NCBI RefSeq assembly: GCF_010093535.1
Contig: NW_022985183.1
Coordinates: 594,956-658,955, forward strand
Direction: 5' to 3'
Length of the DNA: 64,000 bases
Source of the DNA: Lindgomyces ingoldianus
Lineage: Eukaryota > Ascomycota > Dothideomycetes > Pleosporales > Lindgomycetaceae
The first letter of the stretch is position 1, and each line of letters opens with the position of its first letter. A program made the translations under genes and the position numbers. This document shows positions 10,611 to 25,727 of the stretch, piece by piece. The notes beneath the pieces are model-generated. The model was given only the letters and a program-made list of their open reading frames with translations. It was not told the origin of the DNA and did no database searches.

Positions 10611-12620
10611 TTATATTAAAAAACTTACTTTTACTAGTAATAGCTTTATTAATAATATTATATTAATTATTTATTTAACTATGTTTAACTTAAAAAAGTG
10701 TCTAATTTAGTTTAAGTTATAGTTTTTACATACTATTATATTAAATTATTTAGTTATTAACTATAAATAAAATTTTAAAAACTTTTTATTAACTAAAGCT
10801 TTTAAGTTTAGAACTTTTTATTTTTTATAATTAAAATTACTTTTAGAAAAGTTATAAAAAGTGTGCTAAAGTAAAAACTTAAAGACTACTAATAACTTAT
10901 TAAAATTAAAGATAACTACTAATACTTAACTTTTAACTACTATTAGATTTTATTATAAAGACTGTAACACGCTTTAGCTATAGCTAAGGTAAGATACTTA
11001 CTACTAAAGCTAAATAACTACTAACTTTAATAGCTAAACCTTTTTTTATAAGACTTAAAGCTAAAGACTTACTAGATTTAAAGTTAAACCTTAGTAGTAT
11101 AGCTTTTAAAAACTAAGTTACTTAATTAAAAGTATAAATTAAGTAGCTAACTAAATTAAAAACTATTAGTCTTAATTATTTCTTACTAACTACTAAATTA
11201 CTTTTAATAATGCTTTAAATTACTTTTACTATACTAATAGTAAAAAACTTTTTAAGCACTTTTAACCACTTTTAAAGCTACTTTACTAAATATATAACGT
11301 ACCTAACAGGTTAGCTAGCCACTTTTGTTAAGCCCCTACTACACTCTACCTATCTACATAATGCCTTAACAACAACACTAGATTAAATCTTCTAAAGAAT
11401 GTTAGATACAGCTTACTTTTTAGGCTTTTAAATAAGACTTAAAACTTTCTTTATAACACGCTGTAGCTATTTATAATGTCTCTTACATAACACTAAGTAA
11501 TTAACGCGCTAGACAGCCTTTAGAAGCAGAATGCTAGCCTAAATTAAAGAATTTAACTAAGCTTAAAAAAAGTAGTTATTAAGTACATACTTAAGCTTAT
11601 AGCTATAGCTAATATAGCTAATTCTTTACGCGCAAAGTGTAATCTAGGCTAGGTTAGCTTAAACTAGCCTAGTATATGGGTTAAGCACTACTCTAAGTTT
11701 ATAATAAAGTTTAATTATAAGTATAATTATAAAAGAGCGCTTTATAAGAATTTAAAAGTTATCTAAAGCTAGTTTTGCTTAGTAGCTAACATAAAAGCTA
11801 AGTATAGTATCTAGAATAAAAATACATATAACTTTAATAAGTTAAGCTTTATAATAAGCTAAATATTAACTAAAGTAGTTATTACAGCTTTAGGGAGATA
11901 AAAACAGCTAAAGGTAATATAGTAAAGTAATAAAAAGTAGACAATAGTTATCTAAAGCATTAACATAATAAAGTAAGCTATTTTACTTTTTATTATCTTT
12001 AAGGGCTGCTATTACCTCTTTGCCTAGTATAAAGAGAAGAATCTGCCTTAGAACTAAGTTATTACAGTCTTTAAAAACAGCTAGATAATAAATAAGCTTA
12101 GGCTATAGTAGTTAAAGCACTTTAATAAGCATATAAAAAGAAAGGTTATAACGTACCTAACAGGTTAGCCAGCCACACAGGTTGGCCGGCCACTTTTGCC
12201 AAGCACCTACTAAAACCACCCTATTCTAGCGCAAAACAGCCCACTTTAGCCCTGTATAGAGTAATACAACATAAGATATTATTTAGAGTCTACTTTTACT
12301 ACTTTTTTACACATACATAAGTTATGCTTAGTTTAATTACACTACTTATATTACCTTTAACTTAGCTTACTTTTTTTAGCGTGTACTTATGTCTTTAGCT
12401 TCTTTCTATTACTACGCGCTTTAGACTTCTTTAGAGTAGTTAGACAAGCTTTATTTTTAACTATTAAAGTTTTTTTTACTTAAATCTGCTTTCTTTTATG
12501 TAATCTATGTTGTGTAGTAGCTTTATTTGCTGCTTAAAGCTTTATAATCTTCTTTTACACTAACACTAGCTTATGTGTAATAATTACTGCCCCCTTTAAG
12601 ACCTTTTTAAAGGCTATTAC

Positions 12621-12900
12621 TGTCCGTACGCAGCAGCAGCGTCGCGTCCTGGATACGAGCGATCGCGCACGAGCAGGATCACGTATCTATGTCACATGAT
12701 GCTCGTGCGCGAACCTCTGTGCGCAAACATCTAGATATCCCCCTTTTCCTCTGTATAGAGGAAAGACAAGAGCAATAGAACTAGAAACATGTTGCCCTTA
12801 CTTTACTTACTTTGTACGCTGTGCACACTATACACTACTCTTACTTTTACTACTTAAGTGCTTATACTATAAGCAGCTAGCTATTAGAGCTTATTTAACA
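12621..12900 (+). repeat. 5' LTR of the Copia element
   Basis: 280 bp from TGTCCGTACG to TTTAACA. It is matched along its length by 19843-20122 and is less mutated than that copy in its first half. Confidence 0.93.
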
Positions 12901-15900
12901 CTAATTAGTAGTTAATTTAATTAACTATAAATTAGTAAAAGTAATAATAAAGTATTTATACTTTATAAAGTACTTTATTTTATTACCTATTTTTTAGAAA
13001 GAGTAATAGTAGAGTACTTATACTTTATAAAGTACTTTATTTAGTTACTTATCTCTTAAAATAGCAGATTAATTCTTTACATTATACAGCAAGCTTTGCT
13101 ACTATATAAAGTAAAAAAAAGATAGTGTAAGACGCACACTAAAGCTACTAAAGCTGCACAACCTAGTAGCTAGATAATAGCATATTAATTCTTTACATTA
13201 TATAGCAAGCTCTGCTACTATATAAAGTAAAGAGGAGATAGTGTAAGGCGCACACTAAAGCTATTAAAGCTGCATAACCTAGTAGCTAGATAATAGTAGT
13301 ACTTATGTAATTTACTAAAAAAGTAATTAACTATACTATTATAATAAAATCTTATTAGCAACTAACAACTTTATGTAATAATAAAAAAAATAAAAAATAA
13401 TTTTTATTATATAAATAACTTATAAAGAATATAAAAATATTAAAGGTAACACTATAAAATAAAACTAGCCTAAAGTACTAAAATAATAAAATTAACATAT
13501 TAGAAGCTCTAATAAGCTTATAAACTTAATTATATATAAGTTATATAATTACTAATCTATATATAATAACTTAAAAAGGCGCTACTTTTTTAAGTGCATA
13601 CATAAAAAATTTTAAAAAATAGACACTATAAAACTTCTTAGCACTTAGCTATATGTTTAAAAAGAAGCTTATATAAGTGCTAAAAAACAAAAGAATTACA
13701 CTATAGCTAAGCACTAAAGGTACCTAAGCCTAAAAGCTATATAATATAGCATAAAAAAAAGTAATTACACTAGAAAAGCTTTATACATAACTTTTATTAC
13801 TATATAAGGCTCTGCATAGAAGCAGACTAAACATAATGCTGCTATTAATACTAAATGTACTAGCATTATCTACTTCTACACCTTAGCTAGCACTACACTA
13901 ATTACTGTATAAATAATACATGCCACCCTACCTAACACCTGCTCCACACTCTTAATTGTACACACCACCGCCTGCAGTAGTGTATACACTACTAATACTA
14001 CCTGCACAATCTATACTACATTACAACCTGTATAAACTTCTACCTTAAAGAGAAACTGCTAAAGAAAAACTTTTAGTAAATAAAATTATATAATTTTAAA
14101 AAGCATAAAAAAAAATAATAACTATATAAGTTAACTATATAACATTTTTATAAATAAAATAAAGATCTTTATTAATCTATATTAATAGCTAAATATTTAA
14201 GAAACTTAGTATATAAACATTTTTCTAGATATTCTAAAAAGTTAAGTAAATATATACTATATATATAACATAGGCCCTAGACATAACTAGAAGCATTTAT
14301 ACAACACTTTAAGTAGTTACTTTAACACTAATGTAAACTATAGCTAGTACTAGATAGACTAGATAATAATAACTTTTACATAATACTAATAAAAAAACTT
14401 TAATAAAAGTTTATATAAAGTTCTTAAAATAATAATTAACAAGCTTACACTTATATAAAAAGCACTAAAAATAAAATTCTAAAAAAATGTTTTACTACAC
14501 ACTACTATTATATAAGCTTATTAAGGATAACTAGAACTAGAACATGCTATGTTTACTATTAAGCTTTTATGCAAAGCCTTATTTAGCAACTTACAGGCAT
14601 TACTCTAAGTTACTATAAACTAAAAGGTAAACTAATACCTCTAGAAACTACCTAATGCATACTATATAAACTGCTAATATAACTCTGCATAACAAAAGTT
14701 TACACAACAAGAAGGAAGCTTCTCTTTATGTAAAAAAAAATAATATAAAAGATCTTTATCTAGGTTTAGGCTATAATCTAAAGACAACTATATATAGATA
14801 AAGAAGTGCTTTGTCTGCTATAAGAAAAGATGTTAGTTATTAAACTACTCTTATAATAACTATACATAAGTAAAGAACTAGTACATTACTTTATATAAAG
14901 ATTTTTATAATAAGACCTTATTATATAAAGCTATTACCTTATACATCTAAGACTTTAAAGGTTACCCTAAAAAAAAAATAATTTATATAATGTAAAAAAA
15001 ATAAAATAGAAAAGTAAAAATGCTAAAAAAGCTATTAACTACTTTACCTCTACTACCTATCTACACTGTGTAATAGGAGAGGACATCTACAGCATTAAAC
15101 CTAAAAAATATGCTAAGCAGTTTATCCTTAATAACTAATACTATATAGTATACTAAAGTAAACTATAAGACATAGGCGCAGTAAAGATCTCTACTATTAG
15201 TAAGTTCTAACTTAAGGCGTATGTATAAAAGAACTTACATATAAAAATTAATTAAACACCTAGCTAAACAGATATTAGCTTTAAAAGCTAGACACTAAAA
15301 GGATTAATTAGTACTATATAAATCTAGAACTTAATTAGTCTAGTTATATACTACATTTTAGAGACTCTAACACTATTTTTACTATTACTAGCAGATGCTA
15401 ACTAACTTAGGGCATACTTTAACAACATTCTAAATATTATTATATGTAAAGATAAACCTACTATACTTATTATATAAAAATAAGAACACATTTTTTTTAA
15501 TGTTAGTAAAGAAGAATTTATGTCTTTTTTTACTAAATTAAAACTCTGCTGCCTCTACTACTAATTTAAACACCCCTGTATAAAGAGACTTTAAAAGATG
15601 CTAACTAGCACTAGCTACAACATTAATGCTGTAGTGCTAGAAGAGATTAAGAAGTTCTACTACTTTTACTAATTATATAACTAGGCCTTATAAAGATTTA
15701 AGTTTATAATTAAGAATAACACCTACTTTAACTATAAAGTTGTTATTAATGTTATATAAATTAATAATAGAGATGTCTTACATATTATTAATATAAATAT
15801 ATTATTTTAGGCTGCTACATTCCTAAAATCTATGTCTACATAAGATACCTAAGATGTATTGTGCAAATACTAGATTAACACCTATTAAGAACCCCTAGAC

Positions 15901-17325
15901 TATATTATGTATAACCTTAGTATAAACTTTACTTTAGAGGATTTTTAAGCTTATGCAAAGATTATAAAAGCTATATGTAGGCAGATGCCTGTAAAAGCAC
16001 ATTAGGCAGTTAGAAAAGTTAAGCGCGCGCATACACCTCTCTAACAAGTGTTTAACATCTTAAAGACTAAGCTAGGTAACTGTACAGATAATAAGGCTAT
16101 CCTACAGATAGCAGTTAAGGCTCTAAACAACACAGCTAGCCTGCACAGTCTAGTACCTACGCTGCTAGTCTTTAAGGCATACCTAAGAATTAACCTAAAC
16201 TTTTTACTATTACTAGACATTATTACATAAGCAAGCGCTATATAAAAAGTAATAAAGATACTTTAAAAAAACTATGTAAAAGTAAACATTAATTATGTAA
16301 TTAACACTTATAATAGCTTTATAACACATAAAGTTTTTAACCTTCTCTTTAGCTTAAAGATTATAGCATAAAGAGAGAAGAAAAGCTAGACTAGCCTATA
16401 CAAGATTAAAAGTATTAAAGAGAGAGATATTATTATTAAGAGAAAAAATAGCCTACTAAAGCTTTAATGTACGCAGGTTAAACTATACTATAAAGAAAAA
16501 AAAAAACAACTTACCTATAATAGATAACCTAGATAAACTAATTCTTATATAAAAAGATCCTCTAAAGAAGAGGAAAAAAGAACAGCCTTATAAAAATATT
16601 ATAAAGGTAGAACTAGAGCCTACTACAAACTAAGCCCTTTAAGATAGCAATGCCGCACTAGTGCAAAGGGAAGATATAGATACTAGAAAAAGTAAAAAGC
16701 AAAGAAAACCTATATAAAGTCTAGACTAGGTATTTCTAACCTAGAAGAAAAAAAATAATTAGGCTTTATTTATTAAGCTCTATATAGACAGTGTAATTAC
16801 TATACCTAAAAAACTATTTAAAGAATTAGACTGTATAAAGATAAACACTCTAATTACTAACAGCACTTTTAAGGTTATAGTGTATAACCTAATAAGGCAT
16901 AAAGGTTAGATTTTTAACCTCTGCTTTATATAAAAAGTAAAAGGCAAAACAACCTAACTATATAAAAAATCCTGCCTAGTGTTTGCTAGCTACTTAGACA
17001 AAAAAAAGGGAGAAATTCTTACCTAGTTACTAACTATCTAGAGGATAAGCTAGAGACTACTTCTAGCTATAAAAGTAAGCCTAAGAGCTACATATAGAAT
17101 GCATTTTAAACTATGTAATATTACATAAGTATACATCTAATTAACAGATAAGTTTATACGTACGCTATACATAAAGCTACTAAAGGAGATGCGCTAGAGC
17201 TTTCTACTAAATACAATACTCTAGGTTGTACAACTTTTATATAGAGCTGCTAAATTAGGACTGTATTAGTTTAAGACATACTATAACTACTATAAAAAAA
17301 AGCTGCGCATGCACATCTTTTTATA

Positions 17326-18439
17326 ACGTACCTAACAGGTTGGCCGGCTACTTTTGCCAAGCCCCCACTAAACTCTACCTGTCTACATATGCCTTAACAA
17401 CAACACTAGATTAAATCTTCTAAAGAACATTAGATATAGCTTACTCTTTAGGCTTTTAAATAAGACTTAAAACTTTTCTTGCAACGCGCTGCAGCTATCT
17501 ATAATGTCTCTCACACAACACTAAGCAATTAACGCGCTAGACAGCCTTTACAAGCAGAATGCTAGCCTAAATTAAGGAATCTAACTAAGCTTAAAAAGAA
17601 AGTAGTTGTTAAGTACATACTTAAGCTTATTACACGCAGATTTCTCTCTAGGCTTGCAGCTATAGCTAATATAGCTAATTCCTTGCCTGCAGAGCGCAAT
17701 CTAGGCTAGGTTAGCTTAAACTAGACTAGTATGTAAGTTAAGCACTGCCCTAAGTTTATAATAAAGTTTAATTATAAGTATAATTATAAGAGAGTGCTTT
17801 ATAAGGATCTAGAGGTTATCTAGGGCTAGTTTTGCCTAGTAGCTAACATAAAAGCTAAGTATAGTATCTAGAATAAAGACAGGTATAACTTTAATAAGTT
17901 AGGCTTTATAATAAGCTAGATATTAACTAGAGTAGTTATTACAGCTTTAAAGAGACAAAGACAGCTAAAGGCAATATAGTAAGGTAATAAAAAGTAGATA
18001 ATAGTTATCTAAGGCATTAACATAATAAGGTAGGCTATAAGATTATAGAGCTTTAAGCAGTAAATAAAGCTACTACGTAACATAGATTACATAAAAGGAA
18101 GCAGATTTAGGCAGAAAGAACCTTAATAGTTAAGGATAGGGCTTGTCTAACTGCTCTAAAGGAGTTTAGAGCGTGTAGTAATAGGAAGAAGCTAAAGACA
18201 CAGGTGCGCGCTAAAGAAGGTAAGCTAAGTTAAAGGCAATATAGGCAGTGTAATTAGACTAGGCATAACTTGCGTATGTGTAAGTAAGTAGTAGAAGTAG
18301 ACTCTAAATAATATCTTATGTTGTATTACTCTATATAGGGCTAAAGTAGGCTGTTTTGCGAGAGAATAGGGTAGTTTTAGTGGGGGCTTAGCAAAAGTGG
18401 CCGGCCAACCCGTGTGGCCGGCCAACCCGTTAGGTACGT
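17326..18439 (+). mobile_element. internally deleted pogo-like element C
   Basis: 1114 bp flanked by TA, inserted in the Copia RT. The left TIR has one GGTTGGCCGGC-type subrepeat and the right TIR two. The left half of the transposase joins directly to the C-terminal region at the sequence GTAGGCTATAAGATTATAG near 18030, a junction also present in element D. The TIRs are well preserved, suggesting later arrival than A and B. Confidence 0.83.
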
Positions 18440-19842
18440 TACAACCCCTACCTTTTAATTACTAATAAAAGAGAGCACACTTTTAGTATTACTAGCCTAC
18501 AGACAGATAACACTTTAAGCATTATAACAAAGGATTTTATGTAAAGAGAAGAGAAGAAACTACAAAAGGCAAAGTTCTATATAAAGAGTAAGACTATTCT
18601 AGCAGAGAAGCAGCCTATTAAGTTTAATAGTAGAAGAATTAAGCTTATGCATAATATAATAGTTTTTACTTAAAAAGAATAAGTAAGCTACCTTTATATA
18701 ATTAACTTAAAAGATAAAGATGCTGCATAATAATATATTAAGTAATATGTAAGAGGGGTATATATTACATCTATGTGTTAACTAAAGGCAGCATTTAACC
18801 TGTTTATTACTATATAAACTATAGACCCTTTGCATAATAATATTAACACACTTAACACATAAATTTAATAGTAGATAAATAATAGTAAGTATAGTTTTAC
18901 CTTTTTACTATTACAGCTTAATTATGTAAAGCTGTTTATCTTTATAAATAGATTATTTACTAATAATAAAAACTTTAGCTTATAGCTAGAATTTTTAATT
19001 ATATTAAGTAATAAAAACTGTATAGAGTAAAGTAACTACTTTAAAATACTAGGCAACATTATACACTAAAATTCTACTAAGTGTAAAAGAGTAACTAAAA
19101 GTGTCCTTACTAGTAAACTATATAGAATAGTTAGAGAGTTTAATAATGTAATTACTCTTAGTACAACTTTATAGTAAATTATATAAATGCTTAAACTACT
19201 ACTAATTCTAGTAGTAATCTACATAGATTTAAAGTTTTTATATAATTACTTTATTAAGCTAAGCACTACTAGTAAAAAGTAACTTATAATTAACATTATG
19301 TTACTCTATAAATTATATAAAAAAAGGGAAATTACTAAAATAAAGTAAATTAATAGTAAAAATAACTTAGTAAATGTATATATAAAGAAAACACTAAACT
19401 AGGCTTTTTAATTATTAGTTCTAACTAACTACCTCTTTGTCTAAATAGAAGCATCTGTAGACTAGCTAGATCTTGTGTGTAAAAATGCCTTAGACTAACT
19501 AGACTAATAACACTTTTATATAAAGCTTATTTTCTTTTATTTTATTTTATTTTATATTATATATACTTATTTTTCTTATTATAAGGATCTGTTACTGCTA
19601 GCACTATATAAAAAAAGAAAAGAGCTAGGGGATTATACAGTAAAGCTTAGAAAGTAAAGGATAAAAAAAAAAAAGCTATTTATATAGTATAACTAGCTTA
19701 TTCTAACACATAGCATTACTAAGGCAAGTCCTAATAAATAAAGGTAAAGTAAAGGTAGAATGTAATTAGATAAACCTACATAGACAGAAGAAAAGTAACA
19801 TGTACAAAAGGTAACTCTTTAGACAAAAAAAAAAGTTGCTAG

Positions 19843-20122
19843 TGTCTGTACACAGCAGCAGCGTTGTGTCCTAGATATAAGTAATTGCGCACAAGCAGGA
19901 TCACATATCTATATTACATAATGCTTGTGCGCAAACCTCTGTGCATAAATATCTAGATATCCCTCTTTTCCTTTGTATAAAGGAAAGATAAGAGTAATAA
20001 AACTAGAAACATATTGCCCTTACCTTACCTACCTTGTACGCTGTGCACACTGTACACCACTCTTACTCTTGCTACTTAAGTGCTTATACTATAAGCAGCT
20101 AGCTGTCAGAGCCTATTTAACA
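19843..20122 (+). repeat. 3' LTR of the Copia element
   Basis: 280 bp, partner of 12621-12900, followed by the ATTAC duplication at 20123-20127. Differences from the left copy are mostly C-to-T and G-to-A. Confidence 0.93.
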
Positions 20123-23100
20123 ATTACTATAAATATTAGTAAGCTATTTACATGCTTTTAAATTCTTACTTTTATAAGTATTAATTATAACCTAAATTTA
20201 AAAGTATTACTTAGGGTTTACAACTACTAGAGCTTGTTATTAATAAGTAGTAGTAGTAATAAAGTACATAACTAGATGTTAAAGGCTATTTTAACTTATT
20301 TTAAGTTAAATAGGACTAAACTAGCGCCTTAAAACCCTTTTTAGATATTACTAAAAGTAATTACTGCATTATAAGTGTGTATAAAGCATAGTAGAAACTT
20401 AAGTTTTATAATATAAGTAATTTAGTTATGTATAAGATCTTTAGCTTAGCGCTTATACACCTTTTTTAAAGAGGTAAAACAACCTATATTAAAAGGCTAT
20501 AAAAGGTGCAATAAGTGTAAAAGCATGTAAATAGTAATAATCTTATTTTTTTTATAGTACTGCTAGAAATTAAGTAAGTTATAGCTTTTATAGCTATTAA
20601 TAATAAAAAGCTAATAAGCGCTTATAACTTTTTTTTAAATGCTTATTAAAGTGCTTTAACTACTGCAGCCTAAGCTTATTTATTATCTAGCTATTCTTAG
20701 AGACTATAATAACTTAGTTTTAAGGCAGATTCTTTTTTTTATACTAGGCAAAGAAGTAATAGTAGCTTTTAAAAATAATAAAAAGTAAAATAGCTTACTT
20801 TATTATATTAATGCTTTAGATAACTATTATCTACTTTTTATTACTTTACTATATTACCTTTAGCTATTTTTATCCTTTTAAAGCTATAATAACTGCTCTA
20901 GTTAATATCTAGCTTATTATAAAGCTTAACTTATTAAAGTTATATGTGTCTTTATCTTAGATACTATACTTAGCTTTTATGTTAGCTACTAGGCAAAACT
21001 AGCCCTAAATAACCTTTAGATTCTTATAAAGCACTTTTTTATAATTATACTTATAATTAAACTTTATTATTAACTTAGGGCAGTGCTTAACTTACATACT
21101 AGGCTAGTTTAAGCTAACCTAGCCTAGATTACGCTCTACGCGCAAGAAATTAGCTATATTAGCTATAGCTATAAGCTTAGAGGGAAATCTGTGTGTAATA
21201 AGCTTAAGTATATACTTAACAACTACTTTTTTTTTAAGCTTAGTTAGATTCTTTAATTTAGGCTAGCATTCTGCTTCTAAAGGCTGTCTAGCGCGTTAAT
21301 TGCTTAGTGTTATATAAGAGACATTATAGATAGCTATAGTATGTTATAAGAAAAGTTTTAAGTTTTATTTAAAAGCCTAAAAAGTAAGCTATATTTAACA
21401 TTTTTTAGAAAATTTAATCTAGTGTTGTTGTTAAAGCATTATGTAGATAGGTAGAGTATGGTAGGGGCTTAGCAAAAGTGGCTAGCTAACCTGTGTAGCC
21501 AGCTAACCTGTTAGGTACGTTAAGTGCATATTAGCTTTTTATTATTAACAGCTATAAAAGCTACAACTTGCTTAATTTCTAGTAGTACTATAAAAAAAAA
21601 TAAGATTATTACTATTTATATACTTTTACACTTATTACACCTCTTATAGCTTTTTAATGTAGGTTGTTTTACCTCTTTAAAAAAAGTGTATAGGCGCTAA
21701 GCTAAAGATCTTATATGTAACTAAATTACTTATATTATAAAACTTAAGTTTCTACTATGCTTTATACACACCTATAATGTAGTAATTACTTTTAGTAATA
21801 TTTAAAAAGAGTTTTAAGGCGCTAGTTTAGTCCTATTTAACCTAAAATAGGTTAAAATAGCCCTTAATGTCTAGTTATATACTTTATTACTACTACTACT
21901 TATTAATAATAAGCCTTAGTAGTTATAAACCTTAAGTAATACTTTTAAATTTAAGTTATAATTAATGCTTATAAAGGTAAAAATTTAGAGGCATGTAAAT
22001 AGCTTACTAATGTCTATAGTAAAGGCCTTTAAAAAGGTCTTAAAAAGGGTAGTAATTATTACACATAAGCTAGTGTTAGTGTAAAATAAAATTACAAAGC
22101 TTTAAGCAGCAAATAAGGCTGCTATGTAATATAAATTATATAAAAAAAAGTAGATTTAGGCAGAAAGAACTTTAATAGTTAAGAATAGAGCTTGTCTAAC
22201 TACTCTAAAGGAGTTTAGAGCGTGTAGTAATAGAAAAAAGCTAAAGACGCAAGTGCGCGCTAAAGGTAGTAAGCTAAGTTAAAGGTAATGTAAGTAGTGT
22301 AATTAAACTAGGCATAACTTGCATATGTGTAAGAAAGTAGTAAAAGTAGACTTTAAATAATATTTTATGTTGTATTACTTTATATAAGGCTAAAGTAGGC
22401 TGTTTTGCGCCAGAATAGGGTGGTTTTAGTAGGGGCTTGGCAAAAGTGGCCGGCCAACCTGTTAGGTACGTTACTTAAAATTAAAAACTTTATAAATAGC
22501 AAAAAACTTAGATTTAAATAATAGTAAGCTTTTATTATAGATAGACTTAACATTAATTTAGATTACTATTAGAGTAAGCGCGCACGCATAGCGTTAGTAT
22601 ATGGACACACTGCTAGTATTGCAAAGAAATACCTAGAGCCTAGATACCTAGCTAAATTAGATAACTTTTTGTTTAAAAATATAAAAAAAATAATTAAGCT
22701 TTTATAAACTTACTTTATTACTAGTAATAAAAAAATAAAGGTGTAACAAGTGTTTTAGACTTTAAAAATAAGTAAAAAAAAAAGCATTTTTTACTTTTAA
22801 AGCTTACTTTATTAATGCTACTATTAAAGAATTTATATTAAAGTTAAAATAGTTTTTTTACTTATAAAAAAAAATACTGCTTAGCCTAAAGGTACTAAAC
22901 TTAGGTTTTAAACACACTTAAAAAAGCTTTTTTAAAATAATAGTAGCCTACTTAATAGTTTATAACATAAAAAAAAGAAACACTTTTACTATTTTAAAGT
23001 AAACTATTAACTACACTTAACATTCTAATATTAGACTTATTATAAATTAATTTTAAAAAGTTTCTAGTAATACATCTAAGGTAGTATACTATTCTAGTGC

Positions 23101-24626
23101 ACCTTAACCTGCACCTATGTTAGTACCCTAATCTACTCTAGCTACTTACTAACAACCTAGCTAGACACCTGCCTTTAAAAGACAGATAACTTCTAGTAAC
23201 TATTATAATTATAGTAAACTAAAGCATTTTACTAGTAATTATCCTATCTTTAAAGTATAAAAAATTAAGGTAAAGTAATAAAAATTTAAAAAAAAGTTTA
23301 TAAATATAAATAATTATAATTTAAACTTTTTTTAGATAAGAAATAAAAATACTTAAAAAAACCTTTTATTTTAAGCTTAAATAAGTATAACTTAGTAAAT
23401 ATTAACTTATTACACTTATTTAAAAAAATATTTTTAAGTTTTTACTATTTTATAATTAAAAAGCATTAAAGTTTAATTAAATTTTTTAGTTAATACTAGT
23501 GTATATAGTTTTTTATTTATTAACTTAATAACTACTAAGTTTTTATTTTAATACTTTTATATTTTTATCTAATGTTTACCTTTTAAAGTTATAGTTAAGG
23601 GCTTTTAAGACTAAATCTAAGTTCCTATCTACTAGTATATCTGCCTGCACATGCAAATTAATAGTAGAAGCATCTAAAACTGCTTCTTTATAATTATAAA
23701 CCTTAGCTTATAAGATTATATTATTAGTATTAAATAGTTATATTATTTTAAACTCTAACTAGATATAAAAAAGAATTAGATTATATAGCCTAATAAGTAT
23801 TTTACTACTTATAAACTTTTACTACTTTTACTTATATAATTAAGCTAACCTACGCGTAATAAAGAAGTAGAGTTAGATATTAAACAACATAACACACTAT
23901 AAAAAAAAACTACATTTAGCAGTTATACAGCCTAATAATTAACTGCATTAAGGGTTTACTAAGGCTACTAAAATTATACTACTCTTTTATTACTTATAGT
24001 CTAAAGACACTTAAATTATTAATCTACTTATTTATTAAAAAGTCTAAACTATGTTAAAAGAACATTTATTTCTTTACTATTACTTTTATCTTAGTAAATG
24101 CTTTTTATTTTAATATAAAAAAAAAGAGTAAGTTTCTTTTAACTTTTATTTATAAAATTAAGTGTTTAATTAAAAATAAGTAAGCTTTACTATTAAATAA
24201 TAAATGTAAAACTAAAGTATTAGTAAACCTTTAATTACTATTTAAATACTATTAGTACTAAGATATATTTAGCTATACTGTAGTTTACTAATTACTAGCA
24301 CATTACTTATATAACTATAAGATTGTTTTTACAGAGCCTTTTTTTAATAGTTATAGCCTTTTATATAAACAAAATGTTAAGGAACTAAAAGTAATAAAAA
24401 AGTATATTATAAATAATCTAAAATATAGCTTTATTAAGTAGAGTTAAAGCCTTTTTATATCTCTTATTTTTATGTATAGAAACTAAATAGTAACTTATGT
24501 ATTTATGTTAATTACTATAAACTTAATGCTATTACCTATAAGAATATGTATCTAATACTATGCATAAATAAACTTTTATTAAGACTTATAAAAGTAGCTA
24601 TTTTTACTAAGTTTAATATTTACATA

Positions 24627-25727
24627 ATGTACTTTACAGGCAAGTTGCTTACACACCTAAGTTGCTTACTTTTGCTAAGACCCTACTAAACTACTCTTTT
24701 TACACTAATGCATTTCCTATAACACTACTTAGATGTGCTAAAAAAAATGTTAGATATAGCTTACACTTTAAGCTTTTAAATAAAATATAAAACTCTTAAA
24801 AAAACATGCTGCAGCTATGTGTAAAGTTCTATAAAAAATAATAAATAACTATAGCGCTAGATAACCTTTATAAGCTAATTCTACAGCTAAATTATAAAGG
24901 CTAGGTAATAAAAAAGAGCAGGTAATTATTAAGACTATACTTAAGCTATATACACAAGGAATTTCCTCTTAAATAGTATTTATAGCTAATATAGCTAATT
25001 CTTTGTGCGCTAAGTGTAATCTAGGCTATGTTTACATAAACTAGCTTAGTATGTTTATAAAGTGTTATTTAAAGCTTAAAGTAATATTTAAGTATAAGTA
25101 TAACTATAAAAAAGCTTTTTATAAAAGTTCTAAAGTAATTTAAAGCAGGTTTAGCCTTATAAAGAATATTAAAGCTAAGTATAGTATTTAGAATAATAAC
25201 ACATATAACTTTAGTAAAATAGGCTTTATAATTAGCTAAATATCTTTTAACTATACTTATGCTTAAAACTTTACTTTAAGCTTTAAATAACACTTTATAA
25301 ATATACTAGGCTAGTTTATGTAAACATAGCCTAGATTACACTTAGTGCGCAAAGAATTAGCTATATTAGCTATAAATGCTATCTAAGGGGAAATTTCTTA
25401 CGCATATAGCTTAAGTATAGTCTTAATAATTGCCTACTTCTTTTTATTACTTAGCCTTTATAATTTAGCTGTAGAATTAGCTTATAAAAGTTATATAGTG
25501 CTGTAGTTATTTATTATTTTTTATAAAACTTTATATATACTTATAGCATATTTCTTTAAAAGTTTTATGTTTTATTTAAAAGCTTAGAGTGTAAGCTGTA
25601 TCTAATGTTCTTTTAGCACATCTAAGTAGTGTTATAAGGAATGCATTAGTGTAAAAAGAGTAGTTTAGTAGAGTCTTAGTAAAAGTAAGCAACTTAGGTG
25701 TGTAAGTAACTCGCCTATAAAGTACGT
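24627..25727. mobile_element. fold-back pogo-like element, 1.10 kb
   Basis: 1101 bp flanked by TA. Bases 24627 to about 25245 match the left end of the 1.86-kb family, and about 25250-25727 is the same left end inverted, including sequence well inside the TIR. The element is therefore a long inverted duplication with no transposase. It is inserted in the Gypsy element. Confidence 0.78.

Larger units (their letters stand above)
12621..20122 (+). mobile_element. Ty1/Copia LTR retrotransposon
   Basis: 7502 bp with two 280-bp LTRs (12621-12900 and 19843-20122), TG...CA ends, and the 5-bp duplication ATTAC on both sides (12616-12620 and 20123-20127). Despite mutation the Copia order is visible. 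A Gag zinc knuckle is near 14801-14833 (KKCFVCYKKRC), a degraded protease DTGA-like site near 15165-15185, and integrase follows. The integrase includes an open 60-codon stretch at 16048-16230 (ALNNTASLHSLVPTLLVF). RT lies near 16.8-17.3 kb (IQRISQRLLLAI) and resumes at 18.45-19.0 kb after a nested insertion. No intact frame remains. Confidence 0.9.
12151..21520 (-). mobile_element. pogo/Fot1-like DNA transposon B, split by a Copia element
   Basis: Same family as A but reversed. The right end is 12151-12620 and the left end 20123-21520, with TA on each side. Removing the Copia element and its ATTAC duplication leaves 1.86 kb. The TIR carries two copies of the GGTTGGCCGGCCAC-type subrepeat (mutated), whereas A carries one. 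The transposase frame is broken by many stops. Confidence 0.83.
11297..22471 (+). mobile_element. pogo/Fot1-like DNA transposon A, split by transposon B
   Basis: Left part 11297-12148 and right part 21523-22471, with TIRs beginning ACGTACCTAAC and TA duplications outside. Joined, they give about 1.80 kb. The left part carries a mutated DDE transposase reading like EWTTVIQGIN and GWTTNELGLEWLKHFNKHT, with stops. The right part encodes the C-terminal region (ACLTTLKEFRACSNRKKLKTQ) and a CRQC zinc-knuckle-like motif. The split falls at a TA inside the transposase gene. Confidence 0.83.

Noticed and set aside
16048..16230. 60-codon open frame as a host gene
   Set aside because: It reads as part of the Copia integrase region and simply lacks a stop by chance.
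18225..18425. 66-codon minus-strand open frame, also present at 33000-33200
   Set aside because: Both lie in the TIR and subterminal part of deleted pogo-like elements; the similarity is due to the repeat.
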